Shown: piece by piece, positions 12,621-23,286 of the stretch
Numbering within the stretch: position 1 is the first letter of the stretch
How the letters are laid out: each line of letters begins with the position of its first letter
Origin: Flabesymbios commensalis
Lineage: Eukaryota > Annelida > Polychaeta > Terebellida > Flabelligeridae
Direction: 5' to 3'
Assembly: GCA_964017125.1 (NCBI GenBank)
Contig: OZ024907.1
Location: 25,296,476-25,360,475 of the forward strand
DNA length: 64,000 bases
Notes under the pieces: generated by a model
Seen by the model: only the letters and a program-made list of their open reading frames with translations
What the model was told of the DNA's origin: nothing
Databases searched by the model: none
Translations under genes and position numbers: made by a program

Positions 12621-15600
12621 GGCAACTTTACCCATTGGGAAGATGGATCACTTGTAACTGAGACTTTCTGGTTTGATCCCAAAATGCATCGTGCAACATA
12701 TATCAACAGAAAAAGACAGATCATCTCAACAAATACAATTACAGAACAGTTTGATTCAGATCTGGGGACAAGTGACCAGCCAGATAAATCACTTCTCAAA
12801 AACTGTACAGTGGCAGTAATTGATACAGATCCCAAGTATTACATGAAATGGTATGCTGTTCCTTGCCAGCAAAAAATTATTTCCACCTATATATGTCACC
12901 CTACACATAAATACACTCGTCAACCTGGACATTTCCAGAAACTACATTTGTTTTGTGAACCAGGTTGGTTCCAATTGAAAAATAAATGTTACAGAGTGAA
13001 TAATTTACCAGAGATTGTTAATTTTAATGCAGCTGAGCAACATTGTGCATTCAAGAATAGCTCATTATTAACTCTTCAAGAAAAAAATCGTCTTGACGCT
13101 GAAAAGGAAAGGGACCAAGTCAAAATACAAGTGTGGAGTAAACATATATATGGTACAAAATATATACAGTACATGCCTCATGGGAGAACAATAATTAATA
13201 TATTAAATAGAATGAATATAAAGAATAAGGATGAATTGTTACGCATTTTTCAGAGTTTGGCACACAAAACAGATGTAACGTTCAGAATACTAGTCAGGTT
13301 CAATGAAAGATGTGCTGTTGCTGAGTATTCGGCTAGGACCATATCAGGTTTTTTGCGATGGACAGCTGAGTTTTGCAAGAAATACATTTTAGCCGACATG
13401 TTTATTTGTGAAAAACCGAGTCTAGTTCACATCCCAATATTATGCAAGACGGGATACTACCAGTGCGGTGATAAAACATGTATACTGGCACTTTATGTGT
13501 GTGACTCTATTAAGGATTGTTTTAATGGGGATGACGAAACAGAATGTCAGCCAATTGTTCTGCAAGCGGGAAGTTTTTCATTTCATAACAGTAGTATATA
13601 TCTGCCTTGTTTGATTTATCATAATTGTAGTTTTATTGCTGGATCACTGGTTCCTCCCATAAAACTACATACACTATGTGATGGTTTAAAGTCAGATTTG
13701 ATGATACTTAACGAGGATGACTTATGCATCAGGAGGCGTGTTGAACATATTAATCTACAACAAATGATTGTTAAGTCAAACTGGAAGAGAGACATATCAC
13801 CCAGCTTTACTGATGAATTTTATAACTTGATAGCAATAGCTGAAAAAGATAAGTTGGACATTGAAGTCGTGAAGAATACAACAAATAAACTTACAAACCA
13901 GTCTGTTATTTATAGTGACGAGTACAACATAGGTTGCCAGAATAGCGATAGCGTTACGAGGTTTTCGGATTTATGTAAAATTAAGTCACACGGCAACCAA
14001 TGTGCAATATCGGTTAGACAGTACATCTGCCGATATATCGCTTGTCCTGGTATGTTTAGATGCGTTGCTTATTACTATTGTTTACACATGACGTCGGTTT
14101 GCGATGGACAGAAAGATTGTCCATTTGGTGAAGATGAAGAATCCTGCTCACGTGGATCATGTCCTGGTCTTTTGAAATGTCATGGAGAAGTCAGATGCGT
14201 CAGTCCTGAGCAAAGATGTGATGGTTATGTCGATTGCATTTTATCTTTTGACGATGAAATCGCGTGCAACAATTATCCTCCCACCCATTGTAAAACTGAT
14301 GATTATTTATTATACTGTTCTGTGAACAACACATTGGATACTGTTCCCAACATAGACAAACTTCATAGCAAAGGTGTTATTCTGAAAGGAACTCAGAGAA
14401 ATTTATCATTGAATATATTTTTCACGCTATCGATAGTGTTTGTAGACGTTTCAAATTGTGGCATTGCTCAAGTTACCTTTGCGCCACATTCACATTTGGC
14501 GCATCAGAAAATACTTTTTAGTAATTTCAGTGCAAATGAAATATATGAAACTACATTTTTGCGTGCGCAGCTGTTAACCAAACTTATTGTGGTAGATATA
14601 AGTAGAAACTATATTTCAATGCTTACTATGAAAAATGTTCAATTGCTCCATTTAATAGTAATTTATGCTAAGGATAACCCATTGATTGTAATAAGCCTCA
14701 GCACAAATATGGTATCTTTGAGATACATGAATCTGGAGCACGTTCATTACCGTTGGGATATGACTGCTACCGTAATAAGTCACCTGCAATATATGAGTGT
14801 GACTGATCCTTATATCTGTTGTTTATTTCCTCGGGTAATCAGATGTATCACACACGCTAGAGGAGATAAGCAATGCTACGGATTAATGAATGACACGCCA
14901 GCAAGTATAGTGTTCTTTCTTCTGAATAGTGTTGCATTTACACTTTCTTTATTTATTTTACTAAGAACATCACATCAGTTATATTTGAAAATTAACTTTA
15001 AAAAATATTTTAATATCACCAAACTGAATCGCCTGGTCGCAACTGTATTATCCACCTTCTCTTTTGCTTTGGTTTCTATATTTGGAATGGTTGAGGTTAA
15101 CGTATTAAAATGGAGACAAAGCACAGAATGCAATTTAATTAATGCAATTATGTCCTTATCATGCGGAGCTAATCTGGCATTTCATACATTTTCATTATTA
15201 ATAGTAGCGATAAAAATAATATTCCCATTCACTCACCAATGCCAATGGCTGAAGAAAACATATGCTGTTTGCTTTTTGATCTGGCTGTGTAGCTTTGTGT
15301 CGTATTCTATAAGTACAACTGTGGGAAGAAATCAGTTGGTATTCGATAAATTTTGCTCTATTGGCGAATGTCACAATCGTGGAATGACGAAGAGGCTGAT
15401 GTATTCTTTTATTTGTGGAATTGACTTGTTACTAATTGTAGCTCTATTTATAATATTTACATTGACAGCTTCGATTCTAAACCAGCAAAACAAGGTTAGT
15501 ATTTTACACAGGCAGATCTACGTGTCGAAGATTATCTTCAACCTTGTTAGACAAATAATACCTCAAGTATCTTTCGCATTATGTTTATATTCTATTGCTC

Positions 15601-15710
15601 TTGTTCAAATTATAAGTAATTCTATCAAGGATAATTACTGCTATGCTGTGTTTTCTTACATACTTCCGATTGTTACTATATTGGACATTATATTATGCAT
15701 AATAATGTGA
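12621..15710 (+). CDS. Terminal exon of a C-type lectin/LDLa/LRR seven-helix receptor (GRL101-like)
   Basis: The exon starts after TTACTTACAG in phase 0 and is open for 1029 codons. In order it encodes: the second half of lectin domain 1 (HWEDGS...FWFDP, ending C-x7-W-Y-x3-C-x8-C near 12900); a second lectin domain (about 12954-13410, CEPGWFQL...FICEK); an LDLa module (about 13443-13547, D-x3-DC-x3-DDE); a 165-residue unassigned spacer; two more LDLa modules (about 14043-14265); a leucine-rich region (about 14290-14810); and seven hydrophobic helices (about 14890-15707). The order resembles the Lymnaea GRL101 receptor with lectin domains added. By family it should sit in the plasma membrane with the lectin/LDLa part outside. 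The helix-3 E/DRY motif reads IKI and the helix-7 NPxxY region reads DIILC, and the protein stops right after helix 7. It may signal atypically or not at all. Confidence 0.85.
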   Translation, partial: GNFTHWEDGSLVTETFWFDPKMHRATYINRKRQIISTNTITEQFDSDLGTSDQPDKSLLKNCTVAVIDTDPKYYMKWYAVPCQQKIISTYICHPTHKYTRQPGHFQKLHLFCEPGWFQLKNKCYRVNNLPEIVNFNAAEQHCAFKNSSLLTLQEKNRLDAEKERDQVKIQVWSKHIYGTKYIQYMPHGRTIINILNRMNIKNKDELLRIFQSLAHKTDVTFRILVRFNERCAVAEYSARTISGFLRWTAEFCKKYILADMFICEKPSLVHIPILCKTGYYQCGDKTCILALYVCDSIKDCFNGDDETECQPIVLQAGSFSFHNSSIYLPCLIYHNCSFIAGSLVPPIKLHTLCDGLKSDLMILNEDDLCIRRRVEHINLQQMIVKSNWKRDISPSFTDEFYNLIAIAEKDKLDIEVVKNTTNKLTNQSVIYSDEYNIGCQNSDSVTRFSDLCKIKSHGNQCAISVRQYICRYIACPGMFRCVAYYYCLHMTSVCDGQKDCPFGEDEESCSRGSCPGLLKCHGEVRCVSPEQRCDGYVDCILSFDDEIACNNYPPTHCKTDDYLLYCSVNNTLDTVPNIDKLHSKGVILKGTQRNLSLNIFFTLSIVFVDVSNCGIAQVTFAPHSHLAHQKILFSNFSANEIYETTFLRAQLLTKLIVVDISRNYISMLTMKNVQLLHLIVIYAKDNPLIVISLSTNMVSLRYMNLEHVHYRWDMTATVISHLQYMSVTDPYICCLFPRVIRCITHARGDKQCYGLMNDTPASIVFFLLNSVAFTLSLFILLRTSHQLYLKINFKKYFNITKLNRLVATVLSTFSFALVSIFGMVEVNVLKWRQSTECNLINAIMSLSCGANLAFHTFSLLIVAIKIIFPFTHQCQWLKKTYAVCFLIWLCSFVSYSISTTVGRNQLVFDKFCSIGECHNRGMTKRLMYSFICGIDLLLIVALFIIFTLTASILNQQNKVSILHRQIYVSKIIFNLVRQIIPQVSFALCLYSIALVQIISNSIKDNYCYAVFSYILPIVTILDIILCIIM

Positions 15711-15797
15711 ATTATTTGTAAAGAAAATGTATTATCCACCATTGAAATTATGAAAAAATACATCTGTCGCGACCAACTTTACATGCAAACGTGATTA

Positions 15798-15803
15798 AAT
15801 AAA
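15798..15803 (+). promoter_or_regulatory. Poly(A) signal AATAAA for the lectin receptor
   Basis: AATAAA lies 88 bp after the stop codon. Further AATAAA hexamers occur at about 15849 and 15858, so the 3' end could be at either place. Confidence 0.5.
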
Positions 15804-15956
15804 ATTCTACAGAGGCTTTACGGCCAAACAAGAAAAGAAGGAATGTTTAATAAAATCAATAAAAGACCGTGGTCAATACCTAAAATTTGCTTAGCAAATA
15901 AAATATCAGCTTTAACCCATTGAGTATAGAATAGTGCTTTTGTTTATACTGTATCT

Positions 15957-17970
15957 TCAAATTATTCCAAATAATGTCGTGCCCACAATCTTTTTGGGTG
16001 CCATCTTAAAAAATAGCAGCTTATGGCATGGTGACAAAAATATATGAAGAATTGCCCAGGCACATATATAGGTCATGTGTGTAGAAAAATACGCCCAAGT
16101 CGGCGGCGGAGACGGAATAATGAGCATCCCGGTGGTATCGGGGATGCTCAATAATGTTATCAGCGTAATGTGTTTGACATAAATAAAGTCATCAGCGTAC
16201 TGTGTTAGTCGAAATTCAAATTTATTATAAAATATATCTATTCCTTTGATATGTTTAATTTGTCTAATTTTGCATGCAAGTAGTTCAATGCTAAACACAA
16301 ATAAAAGTGCGCTCAATGGACAGCCTTGTCTGACCCCTTTTCCTAGAGGGAACCAGCCTGTCATATGTCCATAATTCGATACGCAACTGTTGGAATCTGC
16401 GTTTAACACTTCGACCCATTTGATAAAATATCTTGGGAAATGAAAGATTTTAAGGACGGTTATAATATAAGATGTTGAAATAGAATCAAATGCGTCAGAA
16501 AAATCGAGTGTCACTATATATAGCGCCTTGTATATTCTGCATAATCACTTTGGTTTTTCTTACAAACATCCCGTAAAACTTGGGGATCACACACAAAAAA
16601 AAATATGTCAGCGGTGTTATCTTTTACATTCCTAATCATGTTTACATAAACAATTTCTATTAACATGCTATCGCTCATTTTCCAATACCCCTTTGCTCTT
16701 TCTATTGTAGAATATTACATCAACTGCACAATGGTCTGAACGATAAAACGGGTTAATTTTACACATGCTTATCTTATTTATCATTTCATTTCTAAATATA
16801 TAATCTAATCTTCCAGCAATAAATGGATTTTTTCGTTTCCAAATGAAGTTTTTACCGGGATTTAAATTTCTCCAGGTGTCTATTAACGCACACTTTTTAA
16901 TCATATTTATCATAGCCTTCACAACATTTCCATCATGCTTTCCACCTGATAATCACTTTTCCTTTTGAAATAACCACATTTCTTCTAATTTACACTTTCT
17001 TAACCCTTAAAACGCTGATTTTTTGTATAAACCATGGAAACCAAAGGATTTTTTCAATTGAAATCATCCTAAATGTCTTAGTTAGCTTTTCCCGAGTCAT
17101 TTGAATACCTATGTTATGGGTTTTGACGTCTCTAGTCGATCCCCGCGCTGTAAGGGTTAAGGCAAATTAGTAAACCTTTGATAAAAACTGCCACTTACAG
17201 CTTCTATATCTCCATCCCATTTATTTTCCCATTCATTTATATCAGCATTTGTGATATTTGCCTCTTATTATGTGCCGCGTATTAGTATGGTATCACATTT
17301 ATCTCTTATTAATTGTCTAAATATAGCTAACCGTTTTCGTTTATTGTTGAGACTTCTAACATTTACAGTTCTTATTTAATAATCTTTGCTATTGTTCAAG
17401 AATTATAGTATATATGTACATTATATTTCTTCGTTTTATCGAGTGATTTCTTCTTTGACTTTTCATGTTTGTTCATGTTTTTTTCACGTTTTACTGTCTT
17501 TCTCTGTGCCAAGTGGCAAAAAGACCATGGTGTCACTGGTGTTTGCTTGTCCTGGTTTTGACACTGTACATCACTTTTCTCTTTCAGTTTGGTAGCTTTG
17601 GTACGTACTTTAGTAGGTATATGAAATGCCGCACCATTCTCCGCACTACCACTACCGTGTCTAATAATCATGTTGTTTTTGTTCATTGTTCAATGTTGTG
17701 TTTGTAGTTTGACCCCTCTCTTGGGTGTTGTTTACAGTTTACTGTCTATTTCTCTCATCCGTGTTGTCCGGGTCGTCATCTTTCCATACTTGCGACATTA
17801 CTCTCTCATCCCTCTCATTAGCAAGACAACTGTCACTTTGTAGACTATTTTTTTATCCTCTACCACTGTTTCAACAGTAGAATTATTTGTCTGTTCATTT
17901 TTGTTGTCATTTTCACAGTTTCTTGTTGTGTGGCCAATTTCATTGCAGTGATCACCATTCTGACCTCAGA
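15957..17970 (-). mobile_element. Decayed Tx1/L1-like LINE, minus strand
   Basis: Reading leftward: a gag-like zinc knuckle (CNEIGHTTRNC) near 17920-17960; a basic frame at 17396-17686 that may be the end of ORF1; the start of an endonuclease (NVRSLNNKRKRLAIF) near 17360; its C-terminal part (FIWKRKNPF..GRLDYIF ... RSDHCAV) at 16668-16922; then reverse transcriptase blocks LDFSDAFDSIS, GKGVRQGCPLS and QYADDF at 16200-16514. The part between endonuclease and RT is missing, the 3' end is scrambled, and a MITE splits the endonuclease, so the element is dead. The zinc-knuckle ORF1 and RT style favour the Tx1/L1 group. Confidence 0.8.
17000..17160. mobile_element. piggyBac-type MITE inserted in the LINE endonuclease
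   Basis: The ends are TTAACCCTTAAAACGC and GCGCTGTAAGGGTTAA, a near-perfect inverted pair flanked by TTAA, the target site used by piggyBac elements. On either side, reading minus, the LINE endonuclease frame can be followed. The inside shares the CCATGGA..CCAA block with the elements at 28264 and 40666. Confidence 0.75.
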
Positions 17971-19250
17971 GATTATATCTCTGATACCACACGCTCATTT
18001 CGCCGTATGCACGCATGGCGATTGACCAGATTTATCAGCCGTTTGTGAGCGTTATCACGTGATTTTATAACCATTCCTATCACCACGGAACTATTTTGGA
18101 GTTCACTTCAACTCATTACTTATCCTTTTTTCAATATTTAATTTGATCCTAGAGTTTGTTAGAGATAAGGGCTATTTATTCTGTTTAGTAGTGGATAAAT
18201 TGAACCAGCACAATTCGCATGTCATTCAGTAATTTATATTTGCCAGTGTTTTGAAGCCGATTGTAAATTCTGTCAGAAAAACGTAAACATGGACCTTCTC
18301 ACAGCAGCGCGTAGGCAGAAAAAGTAATCCATTGAATGTTTTCTATTTCTATGTGAACATAAACTCATATGTGGCGGAGTAGTGGTGTTTTATATTTGCC
18401 ATATATATTCAGGACACTCAAGCGTGTTTATAAGCCTACAGTTGTTATATCAACAAAACTGCTCAAAATGAGCAGTTTTTGTCGAAACATGGCGTGTGGT
18501 TACAGAGAGAGAGCGGGGTTGACCTTAGCGACATCTATGTGTGGAGAATGAGTGATAACAGCAAGGTGAATCTCGCCGCCTAATCTGACGTTCACGACAC
18601 TCTTTGACCTGGTGATCATCAGACAGAAATAAATCAGTCAATAATCCATCTATTTTCTTTCTCATCTTTAATCGTAAGAATTAAAATCCATTTATGTAGT
18701 TCCGGTTGCTAAACGTCAAGCACATCATCACTTTTTGCGAATATTTTGCTTTTCATGTCTACTACTGTGCTTAATGTCAATTTGTATATTTACTGATATA
18801 AATATGACTAAGTGTTTCAATTATTATGCAATACACCAGTATGTGAAATTTTACGTAGTTACATGTTAAATGTCATTTGTCAAGTATAATGGAAATTATT
18901 ATGTTGTATTGTCTAAGTATATATATTGTTCAATATATTATATTATCTATTATTATATACTCAGTATGAAATAATGTGAAGTTAATTATGTGACTTATTA
19001 AAGGGTGTGCGTATTTGTACCGCCTATACCGTTGCTCAGCTCATATATCAGACACAAATTATATTTTATTGTATTATATAAATTTATATTCGTAGACCTA
19101 TCATGTATTTTATCTTTATCAATTACAGCATACTTTTATTTGACTTTTCAAAAGGATTAATTTTGAAAATGTATATATTTATGCATATGCCTATATATGT
19201 ACTATGCCACATGGTTAATTTGTTCATGCTTTTTGTATATAATGTTTTTA
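17971..19250. other. Non-coding stretch, nothing recognised
   Basis: The sequence is AT-rich with a short self-complementary spot near 18460 (GCTCAAAATGAGC). The part up to about 18600 may be the 5' region of the neighbouring LINE, but this could not be shown. Confidence 0.4.
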
Positions 19251-19252
19251 AT

Positions 19253-19360
19253 CCTGAGGGCCCCACGGTAGATGAGCTTTGCTCAGTGGGTATGCAATAG
19301 TACTTTTGACCTGTATTATGTATTTTTCACCCTCTTGAAATAAAGTTATTATTATTATTA
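19253..19360 (+). mobile_element. 3' end of a retroposon with (TTA)n tail
   Basis: GGGCCCCACGGTAGATGAGC...GCTCAGTGGG is followed by AATAAAG and a TTA-repeat tail. The same 3' block in reverse lies at 41060-41180 next to a much longer repeat. A conserved 3' end with a short-repeat tail is typical of a non-LTR element or of a SINE using its machinery. Confidence 0.6.
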
Positions 19361-19534
19361 TTATTATTACTATAACCACTACAACTACTACGACTACCAC
19401 TACTACTACCACTACCATTACCACCATCACCACTACCACTACACTACTACTACTGCTACCGCTAGCACTACCTCTACCACTACCACTACTACCACTACTA
19501 CCACTACTATCACTACTACTACTACTACTACTAT

Positions 19535-19620
<86 letters not shown>

Positions 19621-19683
19621 GAACTACTACCACAACTACTCTCACTACCTCTACCACTACCACTACCACAACTACCACTATCT
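19346..19683. repeat. (TAC)n-type microsatellite with interruptions
   Basis: About 340 bp of ACT/ACC/TAC triplets, with an almost pure (CTA)n core around 19510-19620. The long poly-valine frame on the minus strand is a by-product of the repeat. Confidence 0.95.
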
Positions 19684-19970
19684 CAGGGACCATCTCAAGT
19701 ATTCAAGGAAAAAAAACAACATTTTTTTGTGAAACAAAATTTATAGTGTGTTTTCATAAAATCCGCTGAATTCGGATTAGAATTCGGATTTACCCTATTA
19801 AGATTATGATTTTGCGTGCTATCAAGGTGTTGCTAATTATGACTTTGTGTCCTATAAAAGTTGACAAAAGTCATCAGGATGTTGTTTCCGGTCCATTGGG
19901 CAACTCTGTAATTTATTATACCCATAAGGCTACTGCTTCTAGCATAGGGAACATCTCAAGTATTCAACAA
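19684..19970 (+). repeat. Dispersed repeat with GGGACCATCTCAAGTATTC ends, copy A
   Basis: A block of about 285 bp begins CAGGGACCATCTCAAGTATTC and ends AGGGAACATCTCAAGTATTC plus AACAACCAATA, so its ends are direct repeats of one another. A reverse-complement relative lies at 22540-22705. Both copies abut a TAC microsatellite on the same side. No coding potential and no known family. Confidence 0.65.
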
Positions 19971-20155
19971 CCAATATCAATATAATCACATTTAATCATG
20001 ATAATCTATGCAGGTATTGTAAACCTTTGTTAGCAAGTCCAGCACACAATTCAACAATTCAACTTCCGCTTTGCGTCTCATGAATGTCTCCATAAAGGCA
20101 CCTGCACCTGCGCTGATGTATTTCTCGTGGTGGTCACCATTAATGCACTCTCCCA

Positions 20156-20376
20156 CCCAGCAAACACGATACATTGAACCAATGTTGGGTTAATGTTGGG
20201 CTGTCGTCGTAGACAACGTGCCAACAATAAACCAACATTGGTTCATTTGTTCATGTTTGCTGGGCAGTAAACATGTTATCATTCAGTGGGTATATAGTAA
20301 CCCAAAATTGACTTGACAATGAGTCAGCATGGGCCAACATTAAACCAACATTGAGTTAACAGGCGCGTTTACTGGG
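20156..20376. mobile_element. CCCAGCAAACA-type MITE, two adjacent copies
   Basis: The first copy (20156-20264, 109 bp) has ends CCCAGCAAACA and TGTTTGCTGGG and an inside of AATGTTGGG motifs on both strands. A second, more diverged copy follows directly (CAGTAAAC ... GTTTACTGGG, to about 20376). Relatives lie at 32233, 36535, 39510 and 43115. Confidence 0.8.
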
Positions 20377-20444
20377 TCGTGGGGTGTCACAAGATGGGCT
20401 CTGTATGGGTAAATATTATCTGCAAGTAGACAGCATCTTCGTGG

Positions 20445-20615
20445 CAAGACCCATACACACCTTTCCCAATAGCAGCACGCCACACACTACAGTGACTAAA
20501 AGCTGAATTATTTAGTTGAGAGTCCTGACACACTTCTATTACAACACGCCACACAGTGATTAAAACTAAACTATTTAGTTGGGAGTCCTGCTTATGCGCA
20601 AAATCGTGCAAACAG
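20445..20615. repeat. ACACGCCACAC dimeric repeat, copy 1
   Basis: Two units of about 80 bp each carry ACACGCCACACA(G)TGA followed by a TTTAGTTGRGAGTCCTG-type end, with CGCAAAATCGTGCAAAC after the second. The same dimer arrangement with GCGCAAACTCGTGCAAGC recurs at 46370-46530. Confidence 0.65.
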
Positions 20616-20639
20616 TGTATTGTTGGTCAGGTTCCATTG

Positions 20640-20880
20640 TTTGGGATCGAGGGCTCGTCACCCGCTCTGACATTCAGGTTTCAAAGAAACAAAAGTATCG
20701 CAAAGATTCAGTATTGTCGAGAGCTTGGCCTCCTGAGACAGCCAGGGCTCGAGTTTCGAATCCTGTGTCTGGAGGGCAGTGTCATTTCATTAATTTCATC
20801 CTCAGGAAGTGCCCCTAGCCCAGTTCAACTTATATGTGTACAAAGGCAAATGTGGCCTAAAACTCCTTTCATTAATTAAT
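20640..20880 (+). mobile_element. tRNA-derived SINE, damaged copy
   Basis: The block GTTTCGAATCCTGTGTCTGGAGG (tRNA B-box region) is followed by a body ending CCCAGTTCAACTTATATGTG and AAATGTGGCCTAAA. These match the minus-strand copies at 27925-28262 and 33725-34040. The first tRNA head and the A box of the second are eroded. Confidence 0.7.
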
Positions 20881-21960
20881 TCCCATTGTTGGAACTTGGA
20901 AGCATTCGGTAAATGTGTGCATCGATCACTCTGTACAAAAGTAATAGTTTTGCACTTGCTCACAAGTAAACTCTTGTTCCTATTCATCCTGTTCTGTTCT
21001 GTAAATCCTATGAGATGCCCCACCAATGCCACAGTCCTTGGAAGGTTGGCTCCCACTGCCGCTGAGGTAGCCAGTAAAATTGGGGGGGGGGGGGGCTGAA
21101 CATTGTCTCATTCATTTTTTCAAAAGCCAGAAGGGTTTCTTAGGCAATATAGAACAGCTCTTAGGGATGGTGTAACAACATCTCACACACTAGATGTTTG
21201 ACCATATGGGAGGGACACTTAGCCACATCAGTACAATCCATGTTCATCATTAGCAGCTCGGTACGATTTAAAACATTTATATTAATTGACTACCACAATA
21301 AAAAATGTAGCCTTTTCGAACAATGACCAATAATTATTATTCAGTTGAAAAATATATGAATAAAATTGTTTCTGTATCTTAATTTTGTTTAGAGAAAGCG
21401 GAACCCTAGCACTGAGAGCGTGATTATGTTTTAAAACTATTTTAGCCTGACCACTTGTTCATTATTATAAACTTTTCAATTATCAGTTTGCATTACGGTA
21501 ATTCACTTGGCCCTCTGTTGAGTGTGAGTACACTTAAACTTATATCATGTTGGTCCAGCATTGAATAATTAGTTTCATGAAAATACCTGAGGCTACGCAC
21601 ACTTAGCTAGTGTTAGCGTTAAACAAAGCAAAAGTCGTTTGGCAATTTAAATGCATTTTATAATTTACATTACCATCGGCTAGTTGTTTTAATGATTCAA
21701 AAATTAATGACAACCATGCTTAGCAAGGCTGCCACTTCTGAGAAGAAGCTTCGACTGACAGGCAAGAGATGTGTGTGCGATGTTTATAGACCTTATAATG
21801 TCGCCAGGGACCCTTCCCTCATTTGAAAACATATAATGGGTAGCCTACAATGGAGCCAATAATGTACCTGAATGCAGCACAGCTTGTTATCGCTTGTCGA
21901 GTAGAACCAGTGCCCTGATCACTATGTGACGAAATTAAAAGAGTGGCGCCCATGTTGAAA
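20881..21960. other. Non-coding stretch, nothing firm
   Basis: It contains a G-run at 21080-21094 and otherwise ordinary AT-rich sequence. No exon or element was recognised. Confidence 0.4.
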
Positions 21961-21984
21961 ATATTTTATTCAGAGGAACTGTAT

Positions 21985-22110
21985 CTGGCCGCTGTCAAAG
22001 GTTGTTGGTGTCTTTGATGGGATGTGTCATACAGACCATCAAGTTAACCGGAATACAAAATTTTATTCTGGACACAGACGTCATCGTGCCATAGACCTAG
22101 AGCAGCCGCA
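21985..22110 (+). pseudogene. Relic of a Harbinger/DDE-type transposase
   Basis: A short frame reads VFDGMCHTDHQ...FYSGHRRHRAIDLE. The pattern DG-x-CH ... YSGH+..H.I is the region around the catalytic Asp of DDE transposases of the Harbinger-like group (DDE_Tnp_4). About 35 residues are recognisable, with nothing convincing on either side, so this is a small fossil of a DNA transposon. Similarity is by eye only. Confidence 0.4.
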
Positions 22111-22539
22111 AAGCCCTTACTCACACACACATACCGCACGATGCCAACAATGGCCATCTCGACCTATCCGAAGCCTACGATATATCGTAACTTGTACGAG
22201 AATACGGGCCCTGAACAACAATTAGATTGACCATAACGATGCTGCACATGCATCCACTTGCAGATAAAATGTATCCATGTAGAGCCTCTCTTGTGACACC
22301 CTGCATGAGAGAACAGACCACCGCGGAAAATACGTCAGCGCATCTGCTTGAAGAGACACATTGCACCACAGAGTGTACAGGTTGAACACTTCATTATACA
22401 CTATTAAAATTATTTTTAATTTATTTTGAGTCTTTATAGAAATCCACGAGCCAATATAACTTTAATTGTGGAATTGTGTGTTTGGCATCCTTTAGAATAC
22501 CTGGATAGAATTTGATATTACCAATTAGATGTGGTTACA

Positions 22540-22705
22540 TTGGTATTGGTTGTTGAATACTTGACATGGTCCCTGTGACAGGAGCGGTTATAATAAATTG
22601 CATGGTAAATCAGCTCTAAATTGAGTGGATTGTATAAGAAAAAAAACGGAACGATTTTGTTTGGGAATCTTTTTTCCTGGAATACTTGAGATGATCCCTC
22701 AGTTA
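22540..22705 (-). repeat. Dispersed repeat with GGGACCATCTCAAGTATTC ends, copy B
   Basis: This is the reverse-complement relative of 19684-19970, with the same two end blocks and the same AATTTATTATA core but only about 165 bp long. On its right lies a shared TAGTCGTAGT-type and (CTA)n run (about 22700-22800), which mirrors the microsatellite beside copy A. Confidence 0.65.
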
Positions 22706-22745
22706 GTCATAGTCGTAGTCGTAGTACTACAAGGTTAGGATAAGT

Positions 22746-22748
<3 letters not shown>

Positions 22749-22776
<28 letters not shown>

Positions 22777-22804
22777 CAATACCATTACCACCACTACCAC
22801 TACT
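22749..22804. repeat. (CTA)n microsatellite
   Basis: CTACTACTAC followed by ACCACTACCA triplets, about 55 bp, adjoining the dispersed repeat copy B. Confidence 0.9.
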
Positions 22805-23286
22805 GACTCTAAGCGATAGTAAAAAATGTAGAGCTCTCTACCTGGTCAATTATGTTACCGTATGGGTAAATCAACGCGATTCTATGTTAACGTGCCACTG
22901 CTGCTATCCCGGATGCACTTCCAGGTCCCGTTCACACTTGATATTATAATATCGTGTGATCATCGCTCTTTCAAAACCTTGTAAATTAATGAGATTTCGT
23001 GATCTGCCGGCAGAAGTCTGAAGGCCACTTATTTTGATTAGAATGACTCATCGTCCCTTCTTCATCGCTAACTCCCAGTCGTGACAGGCTGGCGAAAACA
23101 CATTGTTGTAAAATTTAATTTTCTGGTGTAAAAAACTTTTTTTTCAAGGAACCCACGAGATACATTTTCTTCACAAAAATGAAAAAAAATTAATGAAGAA
23201 ATAATATTTTGTGTGGCATAGATATAACACGTGGCATCATCACTCCACGAACTAGTGAGCATAATGTCTGCACCTATCAGGACATT

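Noticed and set aside
15706-15712. Possible splice donor (AT|GTGAAT) at the end of the receptor exon
   Set aside because: A weak match to a donor. The frame already ends there and poly(A) signals follow, so the stop is accepted, with the caveat given in the findings.
16668-16922. Independent host gene on the minus strand
   Set aside because: The GRLDYIF and SDHCAV motifs show it is the endonuclease part of the LINE.
19248-19693. Poly-valine open frames on the minus strand
   Set aside because: They are translations of a TAC/CTA microsatellite.
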